Notes under the pieces: generated by a model
The model's input: only the letters and a program-made list of their open reading frames with translations
Told to the model about the DNA's origin: nothing
Databases searched by the model: none
Program-made: the position numbers and the translations under genes
In this document: positions 42,863 through 51,939 of the stretch, piece after piece
How the letters are laid out: each line of letters starts with the position of its first letter
Numbering within the stretch: the stretch's first letter is position 1
NCBI RefSeq assembly: GCF_016865445.1
Contig: NZ_AP024412.1
Location: forward strand, 620,001 to 684,000
DNA: 64,000 bases
Reading direction: 5' to 3'
Source of the DNA: Mariniplasma anaerobium
GTDB lineage: Bacteria > Bacillota_I > Bacilli_A > Acholeplasmatales > Acholeplasmataceae

Positions 42863-44266
42863 ATGATTTTATTAGAAGTATTTATTTATGTCTCATCTTT
42901 ATCATTGATTATAAGTTTGATGATTAAAAAACCAATAAAACCTATATATGTCATATTTTTATGGGGGACTTCAGTATTAGCTATTGTCTTGCATTTAATT
43001 TTACAAGGATCAAGATGGCAATTTTACTTGCTTTATCTTGCATTACTTCTAATAGGTGTTTTAATATATTTCAGTCTAATCATGAATACGACTTTAAAGA
43101 CTTTCATAAGAAGAACACTAATGATTATTTCAAGTGTATTTATTGTTATTTCAGCTATTTCTATTTTAGTTTTCCCTATGTATGATTTACCTATACCTAG
43201 TGGTAATTATTTAATAGGAACTGAATCTTTTGTAATCGATGATCAAGCAAGATTAGAACTTTATAGTCAAGATCCAAATGATTTTAGAAGAACAAAAATT
43301 CAAATATGGTATCCAGCAGATACTATCGATGGATACGAACAAGCACCTTGGCTAGAAGATGGATTGGTTGTTGCTAGAGCACTTAGTAAGGATACAGGAT
43401 TGCCTGACTTTGTACTAGATCACACTGTAAATATTTTGTCAAATTCATACTTTAATGCACCGATAAGTACTGATTTAGAGAATTATCCTATTGTTATCTT
43501 GTCACATGGATGGAGAGGCTTTAGAAATCTTCATACTGATTATGCAGAAGAGTTAGCAAGTCAAGGATATATTGTTGTCGGTATAGATCACTCTTATGGA
43601 TCAGTTGCAACCTTATTTGATGACGATGATGTAGCCTATCTTAATTTAGATGCATTACCCGACAGACAAACAACAAATGATTTCATAGAGTATGCAAATC
43701 AATTAGTATATACATATGCTTCAGATATAACTGCCACTTTAGATTATTTAGAAGATATTAATGATATTGATAGTCAATCAAGATTTAGTGGAAAATTAGA
43801 TTTAGATAAAATAGGTTTACTTGGTCATTCAACTGGTGGTGGAGCTGATGTTGCTGTTGCACTAGATGATGATAGAATTGCTGCTGTTATCGGACTTGAT
43901 GCTTGGGTTGAATCTATTAATGAAAATAGAATTAATGTAGGTTTAGACATACCATCTATGTTTTTAAGAAGTGGTAGTTGGGAAACTGGAGAAAACAATG
44001 CAAATCTTTTATCCTTAATTGAGCAAAGCACTTATCCATCTATACTTTATCAAATAGATGGCACAACACATTATGATTTTGCGATGGTTTATATGTATTC
44101 ACCACTTGTTAAAACAATTGGATTTTCTGGAAGTGTAGAAAGTAGATATCTTGTTACTATTTTAAAATCAATGATTACAGATTTTTTTGATGAGGCATTA
44201 AAAGATGATGCGAATAGTCAAATAGATCCTAATCAATGGGAAGAAGTAAGAATCATTAATAGCTAA
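42863..44266 (+). CDS. Membrane-anchored alpha/beta hydrolase (PAF-acetylhydrolase-like)
   Basis: A 467-residue protein with four N-terminal membrane helices (about 1-105) and an extracellular alpha/beta hydrolase domain resembling platelet-activating-factor acetylhydrolases. VILSHGWRGFRNLHTDYAEE forms the oxyanion side. LLGHSTGGG holds the nucleophile (S about 322). An acid follows in VIGLDAW, and the histidine is in DGTTHYDF (about 396). It should cleave short ester chains, perhaps on lipids. AAAGGAG precedes ATG. Confidence 0.85.
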   Translation: MILLEVFIYVSSLSLIISLMIKKPIKPIYVIFLWGTSVLAIVLHLILQGSRWQFYLLYLALLLIGVLIYFSLIMNTTLKTFIRRTLMIISSVFIVISAISILVFPMYDLPIPSGNYLIGTESFVIDDQARLELYSQDPNDFRRTKIQIWYPADTIDGYEQAPWLEDGLVVARALSKDTGLPDFVLDHTVNILSNSYFNAPISTDLENYPIVILSHGWRGFRNLHTDYAEELASQGYIVVGIDHSYGSVATLFDDDDVAYLNLDALPDRQTTNDFIEYANQLVYTYASDITATLDYLEDINDIDSQSRFSGKLDLDKIGLLGHSTGGGADVAVALDDDRIAAVIGLDAWVESINENRINVGLDIPSMFLRSGSWETGENNANLLSLIEQSTYPSILYQIDGTTHYDFAMVYMYSPLVKTIGFSGSVESRYLVTILKSMITDFFDEALKDDANSQIDPNQWEEVRIINS

Positions 44267-44283
44267 TATGATCTATACATAAT

Positions 44284-44315
44284 AAAAAGACCTACAATTT
44301 GTAGGTCTTTTTTTT
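44284..44315. terminator. Bidirectional terminator
   Basis: AAAAAGACCTAC-AATTT-GTAGGTCTTTTTTTT lies between two converging genes. Confidence 0.85.
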
Positions 44316-44342
44316 AGATTTTGATTTAGAGATTAATTTATT

Positions 44343-44924
44343 CTATGATTTAGCTGCATTTTTTTCAAATGCATCAAGATGATTCATAGATGCATCTCTT
44401 AATTTAACAAAAACTTCTTTAACATCATCTGGAAGATCATCTTGTTCTAAAAATAAATTATACATAGCGATATTAAGAATTTCAGCTTGAACTCCGATAT
44501 CAAATGCCTCTTCTACACTACCAATTGAAATCAAATGACTATCTGATGTATCTTCTAATTCTGATAAGTTATAAGTATCAAAAAGTGGAAGTAATAAAGA
44601 TATATGTGTTTCTTCACTTTTAATAATATTGCTAAATGGTCTAGTAATATCAAATGTTGATAATACGTAATCATATTCTGCACGAGCAGCATATTCATCT
44701 TGAAGTGCATAAATAAGCATTTCTTCAATTGTAAATGTTGTTTGATCAAGTGCGCTAACACTTCCATATGAATCATCATCTAGTTCTATAAATTCATCTG
44801 ATAAATCGATAGTTTCTTGCATAGGAGATAGTGTATTAACTACAGAATCCTCTGATATAGTTTCACAGCCACTTAATAGAAGTAAGCTGAATAATAAGAT
44901 TGTGCCAATAATAAATTGTTTCAT
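44343..44924 (-). CDS. Ferritin-like DUF2202 lipoprotein
   Basis: A 193-residue lipoprotein (lipobox LSGC) with a ferritin-like four-helix bundle of the DUF2202 type. Helix motifs carry the metal-ligand pattern: ALQDEYAARAEYDYVL (E-x-x-A-R-x-x-Y), SEETHISLL (E-x-x-H), DIGVQAEILNIAMYN (E-x-x-x-x-x-x-Y) and ASMNHLDAFEKN (H-x-x-x-F). Two E-x-x-H/E sites suggest a di-iron centre outside the membrane. It might handle oxygen or iron, which would suit an anaerobe. Function in this family is not established. Confidence 0.85.
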   Translation of the reverse strand: MKQFIIGTILLFSLLLLSGCETISEDSVVNTLSPMQETIDLSDEFIELDDDSYGSVSALDQTTFTIEEMLIYALQDEYAARAEYDYVLSTFDITRPFSNIIKSEETHISLLLPLFDTYNLSELEDTSDSHLISIGSVEEAFDIGVQAEILNIAMYNLFLEQDDLPDDVKEVFVKLRDASMNHLDAFEKNAAKS

Positions 44925-44999
44925 AGTAAACCTGCTTTCATTTTTTAGTTACACTATATATACAATCAAACAAGCAAATTTATTGGCAAAATTTGAAAT

Positions 45000-45653
45000 T
45001 TAGTTAAAAGAAATAACAAACTGACAAACATCATCTCCATCAAATAATGATTTAGATGTTTTAATGGATACATCCTTACCTGTGATATATGTCCATATAT
45101 CAACATAAAAGCCGCCACCACAATTACAATATATAGAATCTAGGTCTGCACCATTTAACAAGTTTTCTCTAACTCGAGGGCAATGACAATAAAAATATTT
45201 TTTCTTTAATGGATCAGTTTCATTCATATATTGGTGAAACTTTGAAGGAATCTTAGTTGCGATGATTGTATCATCTTGTTGGATACCAGCAAGGCCCCAA
45301 CCGTTTTCGATAATCATTTTAGCTTGTTTTTTTGAAAGGTTTTTATCAATGATGATATCTTTTAAAAAACTTAACTCAAGAGCTTCTCTAGTTTTTGATA
45401 ATGACTGAGTATCACTATAGACTTTTTTGGCTTCATCAAGTTTATGATGCGGTATATGACAGGCATTATCGATAAATAGTTTTTGAATTTGTTCATCAAC
45501 AGTTTCTTTCTTAAGCGTAGAAATCAGTGTTTTTGAGTATTCTATGGGGGAGTCGATTTCTATTTGACTTACTTTTTGACCAGTTTTTTTATTAACATAT
45601 TGATCAATATGCTTTAATATTTTTTCTCTCCACATTTTTTCAAAATCATCCAT
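45000..45653 (-). CDS. DUF6144/ATC-hydrolase-like cysteine-rich protein
   Basis: A 217-residue cytosolic protein. The C-terminal part has FYCHCPRVRENLL and IYCNCGGGFYVDIW, then GDDVCQFVISF at the end. This C-x-C ... C-x-C-G-x-x-Y ... G-D-x-C-x-F-x-I pattern resembles small-molecule-binding proteins related to L-2-aminothiazoline-4-carboxylate hydrolases and DUF6144. The cysteines could bind metal. The N-terminal half is helical. AAAGGAG precedes its ATG. The pseudopilin gene is upstream on the same strand. The family call is tentative. Confidence 0.6.
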   Translation of the reverse strand: MDDFEKMWREKILKHIDQYVNKKTGQKVSQIEIDSPIEYSKTLISTLKKETVDEQIQKLFIDNACHIPHHKLDEAKKVYSDTQSLSKTREALELSFLKDIIIDKNLSKKQAKMIIENGWGLAGIQQDDTIIATKIPSKFHQYMNETDPLKKKYFYCHCPRVRENLLNGADLDSIYCNCGGGFYVDIWTYITGKDVSIKTSKSLFDGDDVCQFVISFN

Positions 45654-45698
45654 GGTAATCTCCTTTAAATTCAGATTAGCTCATACAAAGATTAAAAA

Positions 45699-46424
45699 CT
45701 ATGTTAATTCAACGATAAGTGTATCAATATCTATTTCTTTATCAGGATCAATGCTATGGTAATACCATTTCTCATCTAAATCATTATAAATGATACTCCA
45801 ATTAAAAGTAGATCTAATAACGACAGTAGACCCACTAATTGTTTCAAAAACAAATTGATATCCAGGCTCAATATCTAATCTTAATGCACTGCCAGAAGGT
45901 TTGTATAAGATATGCAAAACAAATGTATCCCAATCTTCCGGATCCAAACCAATATCAGTATACCGATAATCTCCCCATGTTCGTCCATAGCTACCTGTAG
46001 TAAGAAAATTTTCTTTAATATCATCTATAATCTCAGGTGCTATTTCTTCAAATGTATCACCATATGGAGATAAAGGTAGCGCGACATCGTTGATAAATAT
46101 CTTAAATACTTTTAAGTCTGTATCCCAAATAAATTCACTGTTTTTGCTTTGTAAAATAGGTTGTTGTGACAGATATTGTTCATCTACTAGAAATGAAAGC
46201 ATTTCATCAACAGATAAATCACTTTCTGATAAAGGATCATCAGGATGATCAACATCGTAATTACGTATAGCATAATTCACACTTTCAATAGTTCTTTGAT
46301 CAGCTTTCAATCGTGTGTTTTCAAGTAGGTTACCTATCAAGACAATAGATACTAAGGCTATAATCCCTAATATGACAGTGACTGCTAATAATTCAATTAA
46401 TGTAACTGCTTTTTTACTACGCAT
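45699..46424 (-). CDS. Type IV pilin-like (pseudopilin) protein
   Basis: A 241-residue protein with a class III signal: RSKKAVTLIELLAVTVILGI, where prepilin peptidase would cut before the methylated residue. The conserved glutamate at +5 (T-L-I-E) and the long hydrophobic helix are present. The C-terminal 200 residues are globular and of unknown fold. The start at the complement of 46424 is chosen because GAGGTT lies 6 bases upstream and the leader then has the right length; an upstream in-frame ATG near 46478 adds 18 residues that spoil the leader. No pilus assembly genes are nearby. Confidence 0.82.
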   Translation of the reverse strand: MRSKKAVTLIELLAVTVILGIIALVSIVLIGNLLENTRLKADQRTIESVNYAIRNYDVDHPDDPLSESDLSVDEMLSFLVDEQYLSQQPILQSKNSEFIWDTDLKVFKIFINDVALPLSPYGDTFEEIAPEIIDDIKENFLTTGSYGRTWGDYRYTDIGLDPEDWDTFVLHILYKPSGSALRLDIEPGYQFVFETISGSTVVIRSTFNWSIIYNDLDEKWYYHSIDPDKEIDIDTLIVELT

Positions 46425-46499
46425 ATTTATAACCTCGTAATTTTTATGATTTAATATTATCATAAATGCATGTTTCAAGCAATAAGAGTATGAATAATA

Positions 46500-46566
46500 A
46501 AGAACTCTTTTTCAAGTATCTTAGGGTAGCAACTAAGTTTTAACATGTAACTAGGGGTTCTTTTTT
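46500..46566 (+). ncRNA. Candidate structured RNA or attenuator ending in a terminator
   Basis: The outer stem AAGAACTC (46500-46507) / GGGTTCTT (46555-46562) is followed by TTTT. It encloses the hairpin CTTAG-GGTAGCAA-CTAAG (46520-46537) and a short palindromic ACATGT arm. The AGGGTAGCAAC stretch faintly recalls the T-box consensus AGGGTGGNACC, but there is no room upstream for a T-box stem I. There is no plus-strand gene before it, so it is not an ordinary gene-end terminator. It is either a small RNA or a distant attenuator for cdr. Confidence 0.35.
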
Positions 46567-46844
46567 AAAATATTAATACCAAAAACATTTTTAAAGAACT
46601 ATAACATTTGACAGATATTACAAAACATCTGTTTTTTAATTAGATTTAAAGAACATATTTGCACATGTAAAAATGATTAAAAATAAGATAATTATAAATA
46701 ATATAATATGATTATAATATTGAAAAAAACAATTAAATGCTGGATAAATACTTTAGCATGCTGAAGTGTTTGGGCAAGGTACTTAAATTTTTAAAATTAT
46801 TGAATAATTAAATGTAAAAAATATAAATTAATCACAAAATAACC

Positions 46845-46873
46845 TTGTATACTTAAATGAAATTAGTTATAAT
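46845..46873 (+). promoter_or_regulatory. Promoter of cdr
   Basis: TTGTAT (46845-46850), a 17-base spacer and TATAAT (46868-46873), 58 bases before ATG 46931. Confidence 0.65.
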
Positions 46874-46930
46874 TAGATAGGTGCAATCGAAGAATTAATA
46901 AAAATTTTAATAAACAAGAAGGAGTGTCAT

Positions 46931-48628
46931 ATGTCAAAAAGAGTTTTGATTATTGGCGGCGTTGCTGGTGGAGCATCAGTAGCTGCTAGAGTTAGACGAC
47001 TTGATGAACAAGCCGAAGTTACAATGTTTGAAAGAGGGCCATACGTTTCTTTTTCAAATTGTGCATTACCATTTTTCTTAAGTAGAATGGTGCCGCAAAG
47101 TGACGATTTAGTTTTAATGTGTCCAGAACAATTTGCTAAACAATATAATATTAATGCAAAAGTTCATAGTGAAGTCATTGATGTAAAACCTAATGAGCAC
47201 AAAGTAGTTGTTAAGAATGTTTTAACTGGAGAAACCTATGAAGAAGAATACGATAAATTATTCTTTTCACCAGGAGCAAATCCAATTATGCCTAAATCAA
47301 TTAAAGGCATAGATTCTAAACATGTATTTCCTGTAAGAAATGTTCCTGACATTGTTAAAATTGATAATTATATCCATGATAACAAAGTTACGGATGTTGC
47401 AGTTGTAGGTGGAGGATTTATCGGAATTGAAGTCATGGAAAATTTAACTCATGCTGGTATTAAGGTTTCCTTAATTGAAGCAGCTGATCAAATCATGACA
47501 CCATATGATAAAGATATGGCTCAAATCCTACATAAAGAAATTATTGACAACAATGTAGATCTTATTGTAAGTGATGCATTAGCTGAAATCAAAGAAGATT
47601 GTGTTATAACAGCAAATGGTAAAAAAGTTAAAGCACAATTGGTTATTGTTGCAATTGGTGTAGTTCCAGAAGTAAGCTTAGCTAAAAAAATTGGTATTGA
47701 ATTAGGTCAAACTGGTGGTATCAAAGTAGATCATAATTTTAGAACAAATATTAAAGATATTTATGCTGTTGGAGATGCGATTGAATATTATTGCTCATTA
47801 ACACGTAGACCATCAAGACTTACATTAGCTGGACCTGCTCAAAGACAAGCAAGAAGTGCAGCAGATAATATGTATGGTAGAACTATACAAAATAAAGGTG
47901 GCATTGGCTCAAGTTGTGTAAAAATATTTGAACTTAATGCAGCAAATACTGGTCTTAATGAAAAACAATGTTTAGCAGCTGGTATTAAATATGATTATGT
48001 ATATCTTATTCCAGGAGATAGTGTTGGTATTATACCTTCATCAAATCCACTACATGTAAAATTAGTATTTGAAGTTCCAACAGGAAAAATCTTAGGTTGC
48101 CAAGCTATTGGTAAAGGTAACGCTGACAAACGTGCAGATGTTATTGCAGCAATGATTACAATGGGTGGAACGCTTGATGATTTAAAAGAACTAGAATTAT
48201 GTTATTCACCAATCTTCTCAACTGCAAAAGATCCACTAAATCATGCAGCTTTAGTTGCTTTAAATGTTATGAATGGAGAATTCAAACAAGTTAAAGTCTC
48301 TGAAGTCAGAGATATTTATGAAAATGGCGGATATATCATTGATGTTAGAGAACCTAACGAATATGCACAAGGTCATATTAAAAATGCAGTTAATATTCCA
48401 ATGAGCCAATTTAGACAAAGATTAGATGAAATACCTAAGGATAAGGCAGTTTATGTACATTGCCGTTCAGCTCAAAGAAGTTATAATGTAGCTAGAGCAC
48501 TTGGACAATTAGGATTTGATAATATTTATAATATTTCAGGATCTTATATGGGTATTTGTTATAATCAATATTTTGAAGATGTAACATTAAAGAGAACTAA
48601 AATTGTAACAGAATACAATTTTAAATAA
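46931..48628 (+). CDS. cdr: CoA-disulfide/persulfide reductase with rhodanese domain
   Basis: A 565-residue FAD and NAD(P)H disulfide oxidoreductase of the CoADR-rhodanese type (NAD(P)H-dependent persulfide or polysulfide reductase). FAD loop VLIIGGVAGGASVAARVRR. The single redox cysteine lies in SFSNCALP (C44), the family's S-F-x-N-C-x-L-P. The NAD(P)H loop is VAVVGGGFIGIEVMENL, and IYAVGDAIE closes the FAD site. Residues about 460-560 are a rhodanese domain whose loop reads VHCRSAQRS (C about 511), for sulfane-sulfur transfer. The enzyme uses NAD(P)H and CoA to reduce persulfides or elemental sulfur. A related CoA-dependent NAD(P)H sulfur reductase works beside Mbx in Pyrococcus. It is followed 21 bases later by a sulfur transporter. 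Confidence 0.93.
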   Translation: MSKRVLIIGGVAGGASVAARVRRLDEQAEVTMFERGPYVSFSNCALPFFLSRMVPQSDDLVLMCPEQFAKQYNINAKVHSEVIDVKPNEHKVVVKNVLTGETYEEEYDKLFFSPGANPIMPKSIKGIDSKHVFPVRNVPDIVKIDNYIHDNKVTDVAVVGGGFIGIEVMENLTHAGIKVSLIEAADQIMTPYDKDMAQILHKEIIDNNVDLIVSDALAEIKEDCVITANGKKVKAQLVIVAIGVVPEVSLAKKIGIELGQTGGIKVDHNFRTNIKDIYAVGDAIEYYCSLTRRPSRLTLAGPAQRQARSAADNMYGRTIQNKGGIGSSCVKIFELNAANTGLNEKQCLAAGIKYDYVYLIPGDSVGIIPSSNPLHVKLVFEVPTGKILGCQAIGKGNADKRADVIAAMITMGGTLDDLKELELCYSPIFSTAKDPLNHAALVALNVMNGEFKQVKVSEVRDIYENGGYIIDVREPNEYAQGHIKNAVNIPMSQFRQRLDEIPKDKAVYVHCRSAQRSYNVARALGQLGFDNIYNISGSYMGICYNQYFEDVTLKRTKIVTEYNFK

Positions 48629-48649
48629 AAAAAATAACACGGAGGAAGT

Positions 48650-49885
48650 ATGAAAAGTTTAAGTAAAAAACAATTGATTGAAGCAGTTGTTGGATTTGCA
48701 TTAATTTTACTAGTATTAGTGTTAGGCTTCACAGAAGTAGTTGCTGGTGGAGTATTTGTTAAATTATTAATTGGTTTAGGACTTGGTTATGCTTTAACAA
48801 GAGGCGATTATGGGTTCGCTGGTTTGTCAAACAGAGCATGTAGAACAGGTTCTACAAAACTATTAAGATCATTATTAGTAATGTTCGTTGTATCTGCAAT
48901 GATCGTTGCTGCATTCTTATTAGGTGGAGCTTCACTAAGTTTATGGGTTAATCCAATTTCTTGGGGATTATTATTTGGTGGTATTTTATTTGGTGTTGGT
49001 ATGGCATTTTCTAGTTGCTGTGCAACTGGTGTATTACAAGATGTACCTGTTGGATTTTCAAGAGCATTAATCACATTATTCTTCTTTGGAGTCGGCGTAT
49101 TTTTAGGATTCCCTTTAATGACTACTGGTTTTGTTCAAACTTCAATATTTACAACTGCTAGTTACAATGGTGTTTGGTTTGTTGACTTATTCAGTAATGG
49201 TGGAGCTAATATGGGTGCTGGTATTATCGGCGCATTAATATTAACTGTTGTACTTGCTGTTGGTGTTGGCTTCTTAGCTAAATGGTATCAAAAGAAAGTT
49301 GCTAAAAACTTCCCAGCTCCAGTTGCTGAAGTTGTAGAAGAAGAAGGCACTGTATGGCACAGATATTTTGTTAAAAAATGGTCATTAACTCAAACTGCTT
49401 TAGTTATCGCAATTTTATTTGGATTATTATATGCAGTATCAAGTACTGGTTGGGGCGCTTCAACAGTTTATGGTAACTGGTTTGGAACAATCTTAGCTAA
49501 ACTTGGTGTTAGTGTTAATGCTTTAGTTGAATTTACTGGAAGACCTGCAGGATCATTTACTACTAAATTATTTGAATCTTCATCTTATATGCAAAACATT
49601 GGTATTATCTTAGGAGCTTTTGTAGGACTATTATTATCAGGTAGATTTACAGAAATTTTCAAAGAAGGCTTAAAGATTAAACCAATGGAAATCTTATTAT
49701 TTGCAGCTGGTGGTTTATTACTAGGTTTTGGTACTAGATTATCTCTAGGTTGTAATGTTGGTGCTTTATATACTCCAATTGCTAACTTCTCATTAGCTGG
49801 TTGGTTCTATTTATTCTTCTTATTCGGTGGCGGATACTTAGGAAATATGATAAGAAAAGCATTCTACAAAAAATTTGATAAATAA
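48650..49885 (+). CDS. yedE: YeeE/YedE-family sulfur-compound transporter
   Basis: A 411-residue membrane protein with about ten helices, a two-repeat YeeE/YedE transporter. The conserved cysteines that pass thiosulfate or persulfide through the channel are present in LSNRACRTGST, SSCCATGVLQD and LSLGCNVGALYTPIAN. ACGGAGG precedes ATG. Downstream of cdr and in the same operon, it most likely imports a sulfane-sulfur compound for the persulfide reductase. The exact substrate is unknown. It ends at a strong terminator. Confidence 0.92.
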   Translation: MKSLSKKQLIEAVVGFALILLVLVLGFTEVVAGGVFVKLLIGLGLGYALTRGDYGFAGLSNRACRTGSTKLLRSLLVMFVVSAMIVAAFLLGGASLSLWVNPISWGLLFGGILFGVGMAFSSCCATGVLQDVPVGFSRALITLFFFGVGVFLGFPLMTTGFVQTSIFTTASYNGVWFVDLFSNGGANMGAGIIGALILTVVLAVGVGFLAKWYQKKVAKNFPAPVAEVVEEEGTVWHRYFVKKWSLTQTALVIAILFGLLYAVSSTGWGASTVYGNWFGTILAKLGVSVNALVEFTGRPAGSFTTKLFESSSYMQNIGIILGAFVGLLLSGRFTEIFKEGLKIKPMEILLFAAGGLLLGFGTRLSLGCNVGALYTPIANFSLAGWFYLFFLFGGGYLGNMIRKAFYKKFDK

Positions 49886-49912
49886 AAATTTCTAAGCATT
49901 ATATAAATATTT

Positions 49913-49946
49913 AAAACCTTTTATCCTTGGATAAGAGGTTTTTTAT
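49913..49946 (+). terminator. Intrinsic terminator of cdr-yedE
   Basis: AAAACCTTTTATCC pairs with GGATAAGAGGTTTT, with T-tract TTTTT. It is a 14-bp stem with one weak pair. Confidence 0.85.
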
Positions 49947-50176
49947 AATATATTAGAAAACATATGGTAATTTTATCCTAAATCATATATAATAAATAAG
50001 AGTAATACATACAGTTAAGAAAATTTAAATTAAAAAAAATAAACCAAAATATAAGCGTATGAAGAGGTTTTTTTATAATTTAATTTATATATATATCAAA
50101 TTGAGTTTGTGATAAGACTAAATTGAAAGGGAATTATACTTAAAAAAGTTAAATATTTTTTTTGTATATAAAAACT

Positions 50177-50938
50177 ATGAAGTTTAAAAAAACTATTGTT
50201 TGGTTAACCATCATTTTAATATGGTTTATCATTACTATTCCACAACTTGGTATAGTAAGTCCTGTGGTTGTACCACCTCCACATAAAGTGTTTTTAGCAT
50301 TCCTTGATTTCGTAGCAAACGGATATGGTAGTAAATCGTTTTGGAGTCATATAGCTGCGAGCTATGGACGATTATTTATAGCTATTATCTTTGCTGTTAT
50401 TGTTGCAGTGCCTTTGGGTTTATTATGTGGATATATAAAGAAAATTGAAATTGTAGTGTCTACTATTGTTGATTTTGTAAGACCGCTACCTCCTTTAGCT
50501 TATTATATGGTTTTAATATTATGGTTAGGTATCGGAAACACATCGAAAATTGTCTTGTTATTTATCGCGGCATTTGCACCTGTATATATTGCATGTGTGC
50601 AAGCAGTCAAACTAGTTAAAACTGATTATATATTATCAGCACAAACATTAGGGGCAAATAAGATGCAATTATTTACAAATGTTGTATTTCCAGGAGCTCT
50701 ACCTAATATATTCACAGGGATCAGAACTGCTACAGGAGTCGCATTTACGACATTAGTAAGTGCAGAAATGGTAGCTGCAATTTCTGGAGTTGGATGGGTT
50801 ATCTTAGATGCGTCTAATAAACTTAATTCTAGAATTGTATTTGTTGGTATTATCATTATCGGTATTTCTGCAATTTTTATTGATAAATTTTTAAAATTAA
50901 TAGAAGATAAAGTTGTATTTTGGAAAGGACAAAACTAA
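50177..50938 (+). CDS. ABC transporter permease, TauC/SsuC family
   Basis: A 253-residue permease with about six helices, resembling those for taurine, alkanesulfonate, nitrate or bicarbonate-type import. VPLGLLCGYIKKIEIVVSTIVDFVRPLPPLAYY is typical, as is the EAA-type loop with AQTLGANKMQLFTNVVFPGALPNIFTG. ATG 50177 is taken as start because the upstream in-frame TTG adds non-family residues. No good ribosome-binding site is seen for either. It is first of a three-gene operon downstream of yedE. Confidence 0.88.
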   Translation: MKFKKTIVWLTIILIWFIITIPQLGIVSPVVVPPPHKVFLAFLDFVANGYGSKSFWSHIAASYGRLFIAIIFAVIVAVPLGLLCGYIKKIEIVVSTIVDFVRPLPPLAYYMVLILWLGIGNTSKIVLLFIAAFAPVYIACVQAVKLVKTDYILSAQTLGANKMQLFTNVVFPGALPNIFTGIRTATGVAFTTLVSAEMVAAISGVGWVILDASNKLNSRIVFVGIIIIGISAIFIDKFLKLIEDKVVFWKGQN

Positions 50939-51939
50939 TGAAAAAAATGTTTATGATCGGTTTATTATTTTTACTTGTAATATTAACAAGTTGTGGGGGA
51001 AGTAAAACAGAGGTTAATATTGGATTATTAAAAGTTCCTAATGACGCAATATTGGCTAAACAAATGGGATTATTTGAAGAAAAATATAATGCGCTTGGTT
51101 ATGATGTAAATTATTACACTTTTGATTCAGGTGTTGATGCGAATAAAGCAATCGTATCAGGAGATATAGATTTTGCAACCATGGGAAACATCAATTCTCT
51201 AGTAGCTTTAGGTAGTAACTTAGATGCTGAGCTTATATGGATCCATGAAACCTTAGGAGATGTTGAAGCATTAGTTGTTAAGAATGATTCTGGTATTACT
51301 GAAGTTGAAGATTTAGTTGGTAAAAATGTTGCAACTACATTTGTTTCAACTGCTCATTATGTATTACTTAATGTTTTAAAAGAAGCTGGTATAGAAGATG
51401 AAGTTCAACTTCTTAATATGAAAACTAGTGAATTAGCTGCTGCATGGTTACGTGGTGACATTGACGCTGCATATACATGGCAACCTACTTTAGGAACTTT
51501 AATTGATAATGATGGATTTGTATTAGTTTCATCAGAAGATATGATTGAAAAAGGATATATGACTGCTAATGTTGAATTAGTTAGAAAATCGTTTGCTGAA
51601 GCCAATCCCGAGTTAGTAGAAGCGTATATACAATGTATGGATGAAGCTTATAAATATTTTCTGTCAAATCGTGCTGATGCACTTAGTATGCTAGCAAGTG
51701 AGTTAGATTTAACAGTAGATGAAATTGATGTTCAAGTTAGTGGATCAATATGGACAAGTTTAGCTGAAATGAACGACAATGAGTTTATAACTGGATATGT
51801 TGATACAATGTTTTCTCAATCAGAATTTTTACTTGATCAAGATTTTGTTAATCGAGTAATCACTAGAGCAGAAGTAGAAGCTTTTATAAATAACTCATAT
51901 GCAATAGGAGTGAATAATGGAAACTTTATTAAAAATTAA
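50938..51939 (+). CDS. ABC substrate-binding lipoprotein, TauA/SsuA-like
   Basis: A 333-residue solute-binding lipoprotein: FMIGLLFLLVILTSC lipobox, then GGSKTEVNIGLLKVPNDAIL. It belongs to the NMT1/SsuA-type periplasmic-binding fold. VSGDIDFATMGNINSLVALG, LVGKNVATTFVSTAHYVLLNVL and WLRGDIDAAYTWQPTLGTL are the usual ligand-pocket segments. The W-Q-P and TMGN positions resemble taurine- and sulfonate-binding homologues, but the ligand is not proved. Its ATG overlaps the permease stop by one base (TAATG), with GAAAGGA just upstream. Confidence 0.88.
   Translation: MKKMFMIGLLFLLVILTSCGGSKTEVNIGLLKVPNDAILAKQMGLFEEKYNALGYDVNYYTFDSGVDANKAIVSGDIDFATMGNINSLVALGSNLDAELIWIHETLGDVEALVVKNDSGITEVEDLVGKNVATTFVSTAHYVLLNVLKEAGIEDEVQLLNMKTSELAAAWLRGDIDAAYTWQPTLGTLIDNDGFVLVSSEDMIEKGYMTANVELVRKSFAEANPELVEAYIQCMDEAYKYFLSNRADALSMLASELDLTVDEIDVQVSGSIWTSLAEMNDNEFITGYVDTMFSQSEFLLDQDFVNRVITRAEVEAFINNSYAIGVNNGNFIKN

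Larger units (their letters stand above)
46425..46930. other. Divergent intergenic region with a structured element
   Basis: About 500 AT-rich bases between the pseudopilin gene and cdr. It contains a stem-rich element ending in a T-tract (46500-46566) and the cdr promoter (46845-46873). The part between, 46570-46840, has no gene that I can see. Confidence 0.5.

Noticed and set aside
46500-46566. A T-box riboswitch
   Set aside because: AGGGTAGCAAC only partly matches the T-box core, and there is no space for the large specifier stem. I kept it only as an unnamed structured element.
50040-50080. A second terminator or riboswitch before the ABC operon
   Set aside because: AAACC and GGTTT could pair, but only 5 bases match across a long loop, which is within chance for this composition.
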